Counted from the first letter of the stretch, positions 7,885 through 18,548 are shown. The stretch is DNA of 64,000 bases from Winogradskyella vidalii (GCF_013403955.1 NZ_JABFDG010000003.1:328542-392541), one strand, 5' to 3'. The notes: generated from the sequence alone by a model not told the origin. A program made the numbers and translations.

Positions 7885-10698
7885 ATGGCTCAAACAACAA
7901 GATTAAATAAAGTACTAAGGGAATTGAATATTTCAATTGATCGTGCTGTGGATTTTTTAGAATCCAAAGGTGTAGAGATTGAGAAAAGCCCTAATACTAA
8001 AATTTCGCAAGAGGTTTATAACACGCTATCTGATGAATTTCAGACGGATGCATCTAAGCGTGAAAAAGCTCAAGAAGTAAGTGAAGCAAAACTTAAGGAA
8101 AAAGAAGAGCTTCGCGAACAAAGAGAACGCGAAATTGAAGAAAAGCAAAAGCAAAAAGCAGACAGAGAAGCTGTGGTTAAGGCTAAAGCTGAGTTAAGTG
8201 GGCCAAAACAAGTTGGTAAAATTGACTTAGATAATAAACCAAAGGCTCCAGAGGTTGAAACTCCAAAAACTCCAGAAGTTAAAGAAGAAGTCCCTAAAGC
8301 TGAAGAAGCACCAGTAGCTAAAAAAGAGGAAACTCCTAAAGCTGTTGAACCTACTAAAAAACCTATTGAAGCTAAAAAGACTGAAAAGGTTGAAAAGACT
8401 GAAAAAGTTGAAAAGGCAGAAACGGTTAAAAAAGTAGAAAAAGCTGAAACGGAAATGAAAACGGTAAAACCAACCGAAGAAAAAACCAAGGAAGCTCCTA
8501 AAGAAGAAAAGACTGAAAAAACGTCTAGTGCACCTGTTGAAGAAACATTAAAAACAAAGTACCAAAAGCTTTCTGGTCCAAATATCACAGGTAAAAAAAT
8601 TGACTTATCGCAATTTAATAAGCCTAAGAAGAAAAAAGAGGACAAACCCAAAGGTGCTGGTGATGCTAATAAACGTAAAAGACGTAGAATTAGTAAAGGC
8701 GGAAATGATTCTAGACCAAACTTTGACAATAAGAAAGGAGGCCATAAAGGCAGAGGTGGCAATTCTAGGCCTAAAGTCGTTAAGGAAGAGCCAAGTGAAG
8801 AAGATGTTCAAAAACAAATCCGTGAAACTTTAGAAAAGCTTCAAGGAAAATCAAATAAAGGTAAAGGCGCAAAATACCGTAGAGATAAACGAGATCAACA
8901 CCGTCAACAGACTGAGATTGATCAAGAAATTGCTGCAGCAGAAAGTAAAACACTTAAGGTGACAGAATTTGTTACTGTAAGTGAAGTTGCTACTATGATG
9001 GAAGTTAGTGTAACGCAAGTCATTTCAGCATGTATGTCTCTAGGAATGATGGTTACGATGAATCAGCGTTTAGATGCAGAAACATTAACTATCGTTGCCG
9101 AAGAGTTTGGTTACGATGTAGAATTCATCAAAGCAGATATTGAAGAATCTATTGAGGTTGTAGAAGATGATCCAAAAGATTTAATATCTAGAGCTCCAAT
9201 TGTAACCGTAATGGGTCACGTAGATCACGGTAAAACATCGTTATTAGACTATATACGTAAAGAAAATGTAATTGCAGGAGAGTCTGGTGGTATTACACAG
9301 CACATTGGTGCTTATGGTGTACAATTAGAGAACGGACAAAAAATAGCCTTCTTAGATACACCAGGTCACGAAGCCTTTACAGCGATGCGTGCTCGTGGTG
9401 CTCAAGTTACAGATATTGCTATTATTGTTGTTGCAGCAGATGATGCTATAATGCCTCAAACAAAAGAAGCGATTTCTCATGCACAAGCGGCAGGTGTACC
9501 AATCGTTTTTGCGATTAATAAAATAGATAAGCCAGATGCAAATCCTGAAAAGGTAAAAGAGCAATTGGCACAAATGAATCTCTTAGTTGAAGACTGGGGT
9601 GGAAAAATTCAATCTCACGACATTTCTGCTAAGAAAGGTACAGGTGTACAAGAATTGCTTGAAAAAGTATTGCTTGAAGCTGAGTTATTAGAATTAAAAG
9701 CGAATCCAAATAAAGCTGCAAGCGGAACTGTTGTAGAAGCTTATTTAGATAAAGGTAGAGGTTACGTATCAACTATTTTGGTACAAGCCGGTACATTAAA
9801 AGTAGGTGATTACGTATTAGCAGGGAAAAATAGTGGTAAAGTAAAAGCCATGCAAGATGAGCGTGGACAAGATGTTGCTGAGGCAGGTCCTGCAACGCCA
9901 GTATCTATTCTAGGCTTAGATGGTGCGCCGCAAGCAGGTGACAAGTTTAATGTCTTTTCTGATGAACGTGAAGCGAAACAAATTGCGACTAAGCGTACAC
10001 AATTACAACGTGAGCAATCGGTTAGAACACAACGTCATATTACATTAGATGAAATTGGAAGACGTATTGCACTTGGTGACTTCCAAGAGCTTAATATTAT
10101 TCTTAAAGGTGACGTTGATGGTTCTGTTGAAGCTTTAACAGATTCTTTCCAAAAGTTATCTACAGAAGAAATACAAGTCAATATTATACATAAAGGAGTT
10201 GGTGCCATTACAGAAAGTGATGTATTGTTAGCAACGGCTTCAGATGCTATTATTGTCGGCTTTAATGTGCGTCCTGTTGGAAATGCAAGACTGATTGCAG
10301 ACAAAGAAGAAATTGATATTAGAACTTACTCTATTATTTATGCGGCTATTAACGATCTTAAAGATGCCATGGAAGGTATGTTATCTCCAGAGGTTAAAGA
10401 AGAAGTTACAGGAACAGCCGAAATAAGAGAAATATTTAAAGTTTCTAAAGTTGGAAACATTGCTGGTTGTATGGTGATGAATGGTAAAATCTTTAGAAAT
10501 TCTAACATTAGAATCATTAGAGATGGTGTGGTAGTTCATACAGGTACATTAGAAGCTCTAAAACGATTTAAAGACGATGTTAGAGAAGTATCTAAAGGCT
10601 ACGATTGTGGTATGCAAATTAAAAACTACAACGACATTGCAATTGGAGATGTAATTGAAGCTTTCCAAGAAGTACAAGTGAAGAAAAAGTTAAAATAA
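7885..10698 (+). CDS. infB: Translation initiation factor IF-2
   Basis: IF-2 is the GTPase that recruits initiator tRNA to the 30S subunit and drives subunit joining. The 937-residue form has an N-terminal IF2_N domain (about 1-55). A long Lys/Glu/Pro-rich linker (about 60-340) carries repeated K-T-E-K-V-E units. A second IF2_N-like segment (about 355-420) precedes the GTPase core. G1 is G-H-V-D-H-G-K-T near residue 445, G3 is D-T-P-G-H near 490 and G4 is N-K-I-D near 545. Beta-barrel and C-terminal initiator-tRNA-binding domains follow. Length and layout are normal for Bacteroidota. The gene lies 240 bp after nusA, and a strong bidirectional terminator closes it. Confidence 0.97.
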   Translation: MAQTTRLNKVLRELNISIDRAVDFLESKGVEIEKSPNTKISQEVYNTLSDEFQTDASKREKAQEVSEAKLKEKEELREQREREIEEKQKQKADREAVVKAKAELSGPKQVGKIDLDNKPKAPEVETPKTPEVKEEVPKAEEAPVAKKEETPKAVEPTKKPIEAKKTEKVEKTEKVEKAETVKKVEKAETEMKTVKPTEEKTKEAPKEEKTEKTSSAPVEETLKTKYQKLSGPNITGKKIDLSQFNKPKKKKEDKPKGAGDANKRKRRRISKGGNDSRPNFDNKKGGHKGRGGNSRPKVVKEEPSEEDVQKQIRETLEKLQGKSNKGKGAKYRRDKRDQHRQQTEIDQEIAAAESKTLKVTEFVTVSEVATMMEVSVTQVISACMSLGMMVTMNQRLDAETLTIVAEEFGYDVEFIKADIEESIEVVEDDPKDLISRAPIVTVMGHVDHGKTSLLDYIRKENVIAGESGGITQHIGAYGVQLENGQKIAFLDTPGHEAFTAMRARGAQVTDIAIIVVAADDAIMPQTKEAISHAQAAGVPIVFAINKIDKPDANPEKVKEQLAQMNLLVEDWGGKIQSHDISAKKGTGVQELLEKVLLEAELLELKANPNKAASGTVVEAYLDKGRGYVSTILVQAGTLKVGDYVLAGKNSGKVKAMQDERGQDVAEAGPATPVSILGLDGAPQAGDKFNVFSDEREAKQIATKRTQLQREQSVRTQRHITLDEIGRRIALGDFQELNIILKGDVDGSVEALTDSFQKLSTEEIQVNIIHKGVGAITESDVLLATASDAIIVGFNVRPVGNARLIADKEEIDIRTYSIIYAAINDLKDAMEGMLSPEVKEEVTGTAEIREIFKVSKVGNIAGCMVMNGKIFRNSNIRIIRDGVVVHTGTLEALKRFKDDVREVSKGYDCGMQIKNYNDIAIGDVIEAFQEVQVKKKLK

Positions 10699-10712
10699 TA
10701 ACTTTTAGAAAT

Positions 10713-10745
10713 AAAAAAAACCGACAAGAAATTGTCGGTTTTTTT
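10713..10745. terminator. Bidirectional terminator between infB and the SPOR gene
   Basis: AACCGACAA (10719-10727) and TTGTCGGTT (10732-10740) form a perfect 9-bp stem with a GAAA tetraloop. It is flanked by an A tract on the left and a T tract on the right, so it can end infB (+) and the convergent SPOR gene (-). Confidence 0.9.
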
Positions 10746-10765
10746 ATGGGTTTTAAATGTGATAT

Positions 10766-11146
10766 TTAGTCCTCCGTTTTAGGTTGAAAAGGAAAAGCAT
10801 TCATATACTCTTTTTTAATTTTAGCTAAAGCACGATCCGCTTCTAATTGTGTTGCAAAATTGCCTACCCATACCTTATAATTAGGTGTGTTCCAAACAAT
10901 CTCTACAGGCCAATCTTCATAGAGGTTTAAAAAATTTGATTTTTCTCGTTGCGCCTTGTCAGGATCGACATTCTGATACACTTGAATCTTATATACTTTT
11001 GATGTTTTAATATCTTTTTTATATTCTAGTAAAGTGTCAATATCACTATCTTGAGTGATTTTAACTTCACCTTGCTGTGCTTGCATTGATAATGTAAAAG
11101 CAAAACTTAATGCAATTAAGTAAACGGACTTATTATTTAATTTCAT
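10766..11146 (-). CDS. Exported SPOR-domain protein
   Basis: This 126-residue protein has an N-terminal signal peptide (hydrophobic residues about 7-20, probable cleavage after MQA). A C-terminal SPOR domain (about 48-122) shows Y-K-I-Q-V-Y, Y-K-V-W-V-G-N-F and A-D-R-A-L-A-K-I-K. SPOR domains bind denuded septal peptidoglycan glycan strands, so the product is expected in the periplasm, possibly at division sites. It is shorter than most SPOR proteins and has no membrane anchor after cleavage. It is convergent with infB and divergent from the actA operon. A -7 box (CAAAGGTA on the plus strand, 11166-11173) lies 20 nt upstream of its start. Confidence 0.85.
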   Translation of the reverse strand: MKLNNKSVYLIALSFAFTLSMQAQQGEVKITQDSDIDTLLEYKKDIKTSKVYKIQVYQNVDPDKAQREKSNFLNLYEDWPVEIVWNTPNYKVWVGNFATQLEADRALAKIKKEYMNAFPFQPKTED

Positions 11147-11165
11147 AAATTTAAAATTTTTAAGG

Positions 11166-11173
11166 CAAAGGTA
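11166..11173 (-). promoter_or_regulatory. -7 box for the SPOR gene
   Basis: Reading the minus strand, this is TACCTTTG, an exact TAnnTTTG match. A possible TTG complement lies at 11189-11191, but the spacing of 15 nt is short. Confidence 0.5.
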
Positions 11174-11356
11174 TAGTATTCATCGAAACAAGTGTAATTT
11201 TTTTTTAGCGCAAATTTTGTGGTAACCAATTGCACTTCAATCTGTCGATAAAATTAGAATGAAAATTCATTCCTATAATTTCAAATAGATTATTTAGAAT
11301 TGGTATAAATTAGATGCTAACACTTCTTTATGATTTTCAAAATCGACTTTAAATGT

Positions 11357-11364
11357 TACTTTTG
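11357..11364 (+). promoter_or_regulatory. -7 box for the ACIII-cytochrome oxidase operon
   Basis: TACTTTTG matches TAnnTTTG. Transcription would begin about 11370, upstream of both candidate actA starts (11401 and 11446). The upstream element is a poor TTT at the right distance. Confidence 0.5.
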
Positions 11365-11445
11365 CCAGAGTTTTTATAAAGATCTTTTTTTACATTTTTA
11401 ATGAAAAAATCGTACCAAAGTTTAGAAGATAATCCAACTTATAAT

Positions 11446-12732
11446 ATGAAACAAGTGATTTACTGTAGTTTAACCTCAAAGATATTTCGTCTTTGCCTTG
11501 TTCTGTTGCTTACGTTTACAACCTCACTTACCGCCCAAGAAGGTGATCCAGCAAAAGGGAAATCACTATACAATACCAACTGTGCTGCTTGTCATAGATT
11601 AGATACGCCACTAACAGGTCCTGCGTTACGTAACGTTGAGACTAGGTTGGCAGAAAACGAAGGTTTAGATAGAGACTGGTTGCAAGCATGGATAAGAAAT
11701 AGTTCAGCGCTCATTAATTCTGGTGATGCGTATGCGAATAAAGTATACAATGAATGGAATAATGTAACAATGACTCCATTTCCACAATTGAGTGATCAGG
11801 ATATTTCAGATATTTTAGCTTACACAGCACAGGAAAAGCCAGCACCAGTTGTTGCAGAGGCTACTTCAGAAGGTGCAGCTACGCAACAAGGCGGCGTGTC
11901 AAATGATTTAATTCTTGGGGCATTAGCTCTTTTATTTGCGTTGTTAGCCATGGCGTTAATTTTGGTGAAGCGTACGTTAAATCGTTTTGCTGAAGCTAAA
12001 GGTATTGATGTTCAAGTAGACAGTAAAAGAACACCATTATGGAAAGCATTTGCTCAAAATCAATTTTTGGTTTTAATGACTACAATATTATTTCTGTTAG
12101 CAAGTGGGTATTTTGTTTATGGCTATTTTATGCAGGTTGGTGTTGATCAAGGTTACGAACCCGTGCAGCCAATTCATTTCTCACATAGAATTCATGCTGG
12201 TGATAATGGTGTCGATTGTAAATTTTGTCACTCTTCAGCAAGAGTGAGTAAAACATCAGGTATTCCATCTTTAAATGTTTGTATGAATTGTCATAAATCA
12301 ATTTTAGAGGTTGCACCTGAAACGTTAGCAGAAGGTAATGAGCATGGTGTAGATTATAATGCTGAAATTCAAAAATTATACGATGCTGTTGGTTGGGATG
12401 GTATGGCTTACACTGGAGAAGCGAAACCTGTAAAATGGATTCGTATTCATAATTTACCAGACTTTGCTTATTTTAATCACTCTCAACACGTAGAGGTTGG
12501 AGGTATTGAATGTCAAACGTGTCATGGTCCAGTAGAAGAAATGGAAATCATGTATCAACATGAGCCATTAACTATGGGATGGTGTATTAACTGTCACAGA
12601 GAAACTGATGTTAAAGTGAAGGACAATGAATATTATACTAAGATTCATGAAGAATTATCTAAAAAGTATGGTGTTGAGAAATTAACAGCAGCACAAATGG
12701 GTGGCTTAGAATGTGGTAAATGTCACTATTAA
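11446..12732 (+). CDS. actA: Alternative Complex III multiheme cytochrome subunit ActA (with fused monoheme domain)
   Basis: ActA is the periplasmic pentaheme cytochrome of Alternative Complex III, the quinol:cytochrome c oxidoreductase that replaces bc1. An N-terminal signal peptide is followed by a monoheme class I cytochrome c domain (CAACH). A membrane segment lies at about 11910-11965, and a second at about 12065-12130. The multiheme domain follows, with CKFCH, CMNCH, CQTCH, CINCH and a C-terminal CGKCH. That makes six CxxCH motifs. An upstream ATG at 11401 is in frame and would add 15 polar residues before the signal peptide. I prefer 11446 because it places the positively charged n-region and hydrophobic core at the N terminus. 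It is the first gene of the operon. Confidence 0.9.
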   Translation: MKQVIYCSLTSKIFRLCLVLLLTFTTSLTAQEGDPAKGKSLYNTNCAACHRLDTPLTGPALRNVETRLAENEGLDRDWLQAWIRNSSALINSGDAYANKVYNEWNNVTMTPFPQLSDQDISDILAYTAQEKPAPVVAEATSEGAATQQGGVSNDLILGALALLFALLAMALILVKRTLNRFAEAKGIDVQVDSKRTPLWKAFAQNQFLVLMTTILFLLASGYFVYGYFMQVGVDQGYEPVQPIHFSHRIHAGDNGVDCKFCHSSARVSKTSGIPSLNVCMNCHKSILEVAPETLAEGNEHGVDYNAEIQKLYDAVGWDGMAYTGEAKPVKWIRIHNLPDFAYFNHSQHVEVGGIECQTCHGPVEEMEIMYQHEPLTMGWCINCHRETDVKVKDNEYYTKIHEELSKKYGVEKLTAAQMGGLECGKCHY

Positions 12733-12867
12733 AATATTGAATTTTAATAGTTTTCGTGAAGACGAAAATCTCAAAAAAACAAAACAATAAAAAATTAAAT
12801 ATTTAGATAGATTTGGTTTTAGAATTCAAAATCGTAAATCAATAATCGTAAATCATAAATAAACACT

Positions 12868-15800
12868 ATGTCATCAAACAAGAAATACTGGAAAAGTGTT
12901 GAAGAGCTAAACGAAAACAGCTCTATTGTTGAGGCGCTTCAACAAAATGAGTTTGTGGATGAAATTCCTACAGATGAATTTTTAGGAGATAAAGAGTCTT
13001 TAGAGTCTTCATCTACGTCGCGTCGTGATTTCTTAAAATACGTTGGTTTTAGTACTGCAGCTGCTTCTTTAGCAGCATGTGAAGGGCCAGTTGTTAAGTC
13101 CATTCCTTATATCGTGCAACCAACAGAAATTGTTCCTGGTGTTGCCAATTATTATGCAACTACAATTGCAGATGGTTTTGATTTTGCAAGTGTTTTAGTA
13201 AAAACAAGAGAAGGGCGTCCAATTAAAATAGAGAACAATACAGATGCCAGTACTAATGGTGTTGCTAATGCTAGAGTTAATGCTTCAGTTTTAGGTTTAT
13301 ATGATAGCTTAAGAGTAAAGTCGCCAATGAAAGATGGTTCTGCTATCTCTTGGGACACTTTTATGTCTGAGACGACTTCAAAATTAAATGGACTTAATGG
13401 TAAATCTATTGTGTTATTAACGCAATCTATGCCAAGTCCATCAACAAATAAATTAATTGCAGAATTCAAATCTAAGTATGGTAATGTACAGCATGTTGCT
13501 TATGATGCGGTTTCTGAATCTGCAACATTAGATGCTTACCAAGCAAAGTATGGAGTTAGGGGGATGGCTAATTACGATTTCTCTAAAGCTACAACCATTG
13601 TTTCTATTGGTGCTGATTTCTTAGGCGATTGGCAAGGTGGAGGTTTTGAGTCTGAATATGGTAAAAAACGTATTCCTGTTAACGGTAAAATGTCTAGACA
13701 TATTCAGTTTGAATCAAATATGTCATTATCTGGTGCTAATGCCGATAAACGTGTGCCATTAACACCAAGTCAACAAAAATTAGCTTTAGCTAAATTATAC
13801 AGTAGTATTACAGGTAATGCTGTAGGTAGTGTTAGTCTTCCTGAAGGTTTAGATAAAGCCGTTCAAGCAGCAGCGAATGAATTAAGCAAAGCGGGTAGTA
13901 ACGGTGTTGTTGTATCTGGAATTCAAGATGTAAATGCACAATCGACCATATTAGAAATCAATACTTTTTTAAGAAGTAAAGCTTTTGATCCAAGTACAAC
14001 TATAAATACGAGACAAGGTAGTGATGCAGCAGTGACACAACTAGTAGCTGATATGAAGGCTGGTAAGGTTGGTGCAGTGATTATGAATGGAGTTAATCCA
14101 ATTTATACACTTCCAAATGCTTCAGATTTTAAAGAAGGTTTAGCTAAAACAGAATTGTCAGTTGCGTTTTCTATGAAACAAGATGAAACGTCATCTAACT
14201 GTCAATATATTGCTGCAGCACCTCATAACTTAGAATCTTGGGGGGATTTTGAAATAAAATCGGGGCATTACTCAATGATGCAACCAACTATTCGTCCTTT
14301 ATTTGATACGAAGCAGTTTCAGGATGTCTTAATGGGTTGGACAAATACAACAGGAACTTACAGAGATTATATCAAATCTGTCTGGACACAAAGTGTATTG
14401 AATGGTGCTTCTTTTAACAAAGCAATTCAAGATGGCTTTTTTGTATCAGGTTCATCGGCTAGTGGTTCTAATGGGGCAACAACCATTAACGCTACTTCTA
14501 CAACATTAAAAGATAAAAAAGATAGAACATTTTTAGGTGGTGTTATACATGACGTTGCCGTAGGTGTCGGAATCAAAGAAGAAGATAAAGACGAATTTGT
14601 AACGACCACAACGTCTACAACAGTAAACAATTCTAGCACAAATGCTGGTATTGCTTCAGTATTAACAGGAGGCGCAGCAGCTAGAGCATTAGCAAAAGAA
14701 GCCTTAACTGATGGTATGGAATTATCATTTTATACCAAAACAGGAATGGGCGATGGCCAACAAGCTAATAACCCTTGGTTACAAGAATTTCCTGATCCAA
14801 TTACAAGAACAACGTGGGATAACTATTTAACCGTTTCTCAAGCTGATGCAGATCGTTTAGAGTTGAAAAACTGGAACGTTGCTAATGGTGGTTTAAATGG
14901 TAGTTATGCTAAAGTTTCGGTTAACGGTGCAGAAGCTATTACAGTGCCAGTGATTATTCAGCCAGGACAAGCAAAAGGTTCTGTAGGATTATCATTTGGT
15001 TATGGTAGAACTTCAGCGGCTTTAAAAGAAGAAATGAAAACGGGTGTTAATGCATATCCGTTATATCAAAACTTCAATAAGGTACAAAACGTAACGATTG
15101 AAAAAGCTTCTGGTGAACATGAGTTTGCTTGTGTACAGTTGCATAATACGTTGATGGGGCGTGGCGACATTATTAAAGAAACTAGTTTAGAGATATTCAA
15201 TACTAAGGATAAGGAACACTGGAATGCAGTGCCTCAAGTATCCTTAAATCATATAGAAACGCCTGTAACATCTCCTGATGTAGACTTATGGGATGAGTTT
15301 GATCGCTCTATAGGTCATCACTTTAACTTATCAATAGACTTAAATGCTTGTACAGGTTGTGGTGCATGTGTAATTGCATGTCACGCAGAAAACAATGTGC
15401 CAGTTGTTGGTAAGTCTGAAATGAGACGTAGTAGAGATATGCACTGGTTGCGTATTGACCGTTATTATTCTTCTGAAGATAGCTTCGAGCAAGATTTAGA
15501 GAAGAAAACTAACATTTCAGGATTAAGCAGTTCATTAAGTGAATTTGGAGAATTAGAGAATCCAGCAGATAACCCACAAGTGGTTTTCCAACCGGTAATG
15601 TGTCAGCATTGTAATCATGCGCCATGTGAAACAGTATGTCCTGTGGCAGCAACTGTACACGGACGCCAAGGTCAAAACCAAATGGCTTATAACCGTTGTG
15701 TAGGTACACGTTATTGTGCAAACAACTGTCCGTATAAAGTACGTCGTTTTAACTGGTTCTTATATAACAAGAATGATGAGTTTGATTACTATATGAATGA

Positions 15801-16116
15801 TGATTTAGGTCGTATGGTATTAAATCCAGATGTTGTTGTAAGATCTCGTGGTGTTATGGAGAAATGTTCTTTCTGTATTCAAAAAACACAGAAAACAATT
15901 CTTGATGCTAAACGTGATGGTCGCTTAGTTAAAGATGGTGAGTTTGAAACAGCTTGTTCAGCAGCTTGTGGAAACGGTGCTATGATTTTTGGTGACGTTA
16001 ATGACAAAGAAAGTAAAGTTGCTGAATTAAAAGAAGACGATCGTATGTATCATATGTTAGAATATGTAGGCACAAAACCTAATGTATTTTATCATACTAA
16101 AGTGAGAAATACGTAA
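12868..16116 (+). CDS. actB: Alternative Complex III iron-sulfur/molybdopterin-like subunit ActB
   Basis: ActB is the large periplasmic iron-sulfur subunit. The 1082-residue protein has a twin-arginine signal (S-R-R-D-F-L-K-Y-V, residues about 51-59). A molybdopterin oxidoreductase-like domain, which lacks cofactor in ACIII, occupies about 70-800. A ferredoxin-like C-terminal domain (about 815-1075) carries four cysteine clusters: C-T-G-C-G-A-C-V-I-A-C; C-Q-H-C-N-H-A-P-C-E-T-V-C; C-V-G-T-R-Y-C-A-N-N-C; and C-S-F-C with C-S-A-A-C. These would hold three [4Fe-4S] and one [3Fe-4S] cluster, as known for the complex. The Tat motif begins about 50 residues in, which is typical of ActB. Spacing to actA is 135 bp and includes an imperfect direct repeat of AATCGTAAATCA. 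Confidence 0.95.
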   Translation: MSSNKKYWKSVEELNENSSIVEALQQNEFVDEIPTDEFLGDKESLESSSTSRRDFLKYVGFSTAAASLAACEGPVVKSIPYIVQPTEIVPGVANYYATTIADGFDFASVLVKTREGRPIKIENNTDASTNGVANARVNASVLGLYDSLRVKSPMKDGSAISWDTFMSETTSKLNGLNGKSIVLLTQSMPSPSTNKLIAEFKSKYGNVQHVAYDAVSESATLDAYQAKYGVRGMANYDFSKATTIVSIGADFLGDWQGGGFESEYGKKRIPVNGKMSRHIQFESNMSLSGANADKRVPLTPSQQKLALAKLYSSITGNAVGSVSLPEGLDKAVQAAANELSKAGSNGVVVSGIQDVNAQSTILEINTFLRSKAFDPSTTINTRQGSDAAVTQLVADMKAGKVGAVIMNGVNPIYTLPNASDFKEGLAKTELSVAFSMKQDETSSNCQYIAAAPHNLESWGDFEIKSGHYSMMQPTIRPLFDTKQFQDVLMGWTNTTGTYRDYIKSVWTQSVLNGASFNKAIQDGFFVSGSSASGSNGATTINATSTTLKDKKDRTFLGGVIHDVAVGVGIKEEDKDEFVTTTTSTTVNNSSTNAGIASVLTGGAAARALAKEALTDGMELSFYTKTGMGDGQQANNPWLQEFPDPITRTTWDNYLTVSQADADRLELKNWNVANGGLNGSYAKVSVNGAEAITVPVIIQPGQAKGSVGLSFGYGRTSAALKEEMKTGVNAYPLYQNFNKVQNVTIEKASGEHEFACVQLHNTLMGRGDIIKETSLEIFNTKDKEHWNAVPQVSLNHIETPVTSPDVDLWDEFDRSIGHHFNLSIDLNACTGCGACVIACHAENNVPVVGKSEMRRSRDMHWLRIDRYYSSEDSFEQDLEKKTNISGLSSSLSEFGELENPADNPQVVFQPVMCQHCNHAPCETVCPVAATVHGRQGQNQMAYNRCVGTRYCANNCPYKVRRFNWFLYNKNDEFDYYMNDDLGRMVLNPDVVVRSRGVMEKCSFCIQKTQKTILDAKRDGRLVKDGEFETACSAACGNGAMIFGDVNDKESKVAELKEDDRMYHMLEYVGTKPNVFYHTKVRNT

Positions 16117-16265
16117 GTAATTCTAGTTAAGATTTGCATATAGAATAAAGGAACAATAGAGATTAAGTTTGAAACTGGAATAACGATAATTGCAAGTGAG
16201 CAGCTTCAAGCTTCCTACTTCTAGCTTCAAACTAATAAAACAATTAAAGAAACAAGTATATAATT

Positions 16266-17999
16266 ATGGCGTCTCATTACGAAGCACCTATTAGAAGACC
16301 TTTAGTAACCGGAGAAAAATCGTATCACGATGTTACTGTTGATGTCGCAAGACCGGTAGAAGGCAAAGCCAACAAATCTTGGTGGATTGCTTTCAGTATT
16401 GCTTTGGTTGCATTCCTTTGGGGAATAGGTTGTATTATTTATACCGTATCGACTGGTATTGGAGTTTGGGGTCTTAATAAGACTGTAAACTGGGCCTGGG
16501 ATATTACTAACTTCGTTTGGTGGGTTGGTATTGGTCACGCAGGAACTTTGATTTCTGCGGTACTATTATTATTCCGTCAAAAATGGAGAATGGCAATTAA
16601 CCGTTCGGCGGAAGCCATGACCATTTTTGCTGTATTCCAAGCAGGTTTATTCCCAATTATTCACATGGGTCGTCCGTGGTTAGCTTATTGGGTACTCCCA
16701 ATTCCTAACCAATTTGGATCTCTGTGGGTTAACTTTAACTCACCTCTACTTTGGGATGTATTTGCAATTTCTACGTATTTGTCAGTATCATTAGTATTCT
16801 GGTGGACTGGTTTATTACCCGATTTTGCAATGCTTAGAGATAGAGCTGTACGTCCGTTTCAAAAGAAAATTTATGCTTTAGTAAGTTTCGGTTGGTCTGG
16901 TAGAGCTAAAGATTGGCAACGTTTTGAAGAAGTATCTTTAGTACTTGCAGGTTTAGCTACACCGTTAGTACTTTCTGTACACACTATTGTATCTTTTGAC
17001 TTTGCTACCTCGGTAATTCCAGGTTGGCATACAACAATTTTTCCACCGTACTTCGTTGCAGGTGCAATTTTCTCAGGATTTGCGATGGTAAACACACTTC
17101 TTATTATTATGAGAAAAGTGTGTAACCTTGAAGATTATATCACAGTTCAACATATCGAATTAATGAATATTGTAATCATGCTTACAGGTACAATTGTAGG
17201 TGTAGCATATATTACAGAGTTATTTATTGCTTGGTATTCTGGTGTAGAATACGAACAGTTTGCGTTCTTAAACAGAGCAACAGGTCCTTACTGGTGGGCA
17301 TACTGGTGTATGATGTCTTTTAACGTATTCTCTCCACAATTTATGTGGTTTAAGAAACTAAGAACTAGTATTATGTTTTCGTTCTTTATTTCTATAGTTG
17401 TAAACATCGGAATGTGGTTTGAACGTTTTGTAATTATTGTAACATCATTACATAGAGATTACTTACCATCATCTTGGACAATGTTTTCTCCAACATTTGT
17501 TGATATCGGAATCTTTATCGGAACTATTGGATTCTTCTTTGTATTATTTTTATTATACTCAAGAACCTTCCCAGTAATTGCACAAGCAGAGGTAAAAACA
17601 ATTTTGAAATCTTCAGGAGAGCGTTACAAACGTATTAGAGAAAGTGGTGAAAGTTTAGTAGGAACTGGTACTGATGCTAGAACATCACATCCATTAATTC
17701 CTGAAGAAACAACAGCACCTAAACCGTCTCAAGATAAAGAAGAGAAATTAGGTAACTTACTAGAAGGTGTTGGACGCTTTGATGCTGATAAACAAACTGC
17801 AGATGATTTAAAAGTTATTAGCGGTATTGGTCCAAAAATGGAAGAAGTACTTAATGAGATTGGTATCTTTACTTATGCTCAAGTAAGTAAAATGACAAAA
17901 AGAGAATATGACTTGTTAGACGAAATTACAGGTTCTTTCCCAGGAAGAGCAGAGCGTGATGATTGGTCAGGACAAGCTAAAAACTTATTAAACAACTAA
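16266..17999 (+). CDS. actC: Alternative Complex III membrane subunit ActC (NrfD family) with C-terminal HhH extension
   Basis: ActC is an NrfD/PsrC-type integral membrane subunit that forms one of the quinol/proton modules of ACIII. The first 460 residues contain about ten hydrophobic helices, beginning W-W-I-A-F-S-I-A-L-V-A-F-L-W-G near residue 38, and match the family. The last 110 residues are an addition. A charged linker (about 470-505) leads into a helix-hairpin-helix-like unit, D-L-K-V-I-S-G-I-G-P-K-M-E-E-V-L with G-I-F-T-Y-A-Q-V (about 510-545). The typical family length is about 460 residues, so this is a fusion. Similar GIGP tails are known on other Bacteroidota and NuoE-type proteins. 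The tail would face the cytoplasm. actD follows after 8 nt. Confidence 0.93.
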   Translation: MASHYEAPIRRPLVTGEKSYHDVTVDVARPVEGKANKSWWIAFSIALVAFLWGIGCIIYTVSTGIGVWGLNKTVNWAWDITNFVWWVGIGHAGTLISAVLLLFRQKWRMAINRSAEAMTIFAVFQAGLFPIIHMGRPWLAYWVLPIPNQFGSLWVNFNSPLLWDVFAISTYLSVSLVFWWTGLLPDFAMLRDRAVRPFQKKIYALVSFGWSGRAKDWQRFEEVSLVLAGLATPLVLSVHTIVSFDFATSVIPGWHTTIFPPYFVAGAIFSGFAMVNTLLIIMRKVCNLEDYITVQHIELMNIVIMLTGTIVGVAYITELFIAWYSGVEYEQFAFLNRATGPYWWAYWCMMSFNVFSPQFMWFKKLRTSIMFSFFISIVVNIGMWFERFVIIVTSLHRDYLPSSWTMFSPTFVDIGIFIGTIGFFFVLFLLYSRTFPVIAQAEVKTILKSSGERYKRIRESGESLVGTGTDARTSHPLIPEETTAPKPSQDKEEKLGNLLEGVGRFDADKQTADDLKVISGIGPKMEEVLNEIGIFTYAQVSKMTKREYDLLDEITGSFPGRAERDDWSGQAKNLLNN

Positions 18000-18007
18000 T
18001 ATAGGCT

Positions 18008-18547
18008 ATGGAAACTTCGAAAGTAATTCATGCTATTTATACTGATGATGATGTATTAATGTCTGCTGTTAAGAAGGTAAGACAAGAAAAACATCACATT
18101 GAAGATGTATTCACACCTTTTCCTGTTCACGGACTAGATAAGGCGATGGGATTGGCACCAACTCGTTTAGCGATAACAGCATTTTTATATGGCGCTTTAG
18201 GGCTATCTGTATCCATCGCAATGATGAATTTTATAATGATTGAAGATTGGCCTCAAGATATTGGAGGTAAGCCAAGTTTTAGTTTTTTAGAAAATTTGCC
18301 AGCATTTGTGCCAATTATGTTTGAGCTTACTGTATTTTTTGCAGCGCATTTAATGGTAATTACTTTTTACCTAAGAAGTAGAATGTGGCCATTTAAAGAC
18401 GCTGAAAATCCTGATCCAAGAACTACAGATGACCATTTTTTAATGGAAATTGCAGTTCATAATAACGAAGAATCATTAACTAACCTGTTAAAAGATACAG
18501 GTGCAGTTGAGATAAATATTGTTGATAAAGATGAAGATGCACATTAA
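18008..18547 (+). CDS. actD: Alternative Complex III subunit ActD (DUF3341)
   Basis: This 179-residue membrane protein belongs to the DUF3341 family, the ActD subunit of ACIII. Residues 1-50 form a soluble N-terminal domain (A-I-Y-T-D-D-D-V-L, then FTPFPVHGLDKAMGL, a family signature). Two transmembrane helices follow (about 55-77 and 97-122). The C terminus is soluble and contains PRTTDDHFL. ActD packs at the cytoplasmic face next to ActC. The actE start codon lies 1 nt after this stop, indicating translational coupling. Confidence 0.93.
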   Translation: METSKVIHAIYTDDDVLMSAVKKVRQEKHHIEDVFTPFPVHGLDKAMGLAPTRLAITAFLYGALGLSVSIAMMNFIMIEDWPQDIGGKPSFSFLENLPAFVPIMFELTVFFAAHLMVITFYLRSRMWPFKDAENPDPRTTDDHFLMEIAVHNNEESLTNLLKDTGAVEINIVDKDEDAH

Positions 18548-18548
18548 T

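Noticed and set aside
8070..8762. 230-codon open frame opposite the IF-2 linker
   Set aside because: It is an antisense shadow of a Lys/Glu-rich low-complexity region.
11401..11445. Upstream in-frame ATG of actA
   Set aside because: It would place 15 polar residues before a normal signal peptide; kept only as an alternative.
16117..16265. Repeated AGCTTC words before actC
   Set aside because: Several short copies occur, but they are too short and irregular to be called a repeat family.
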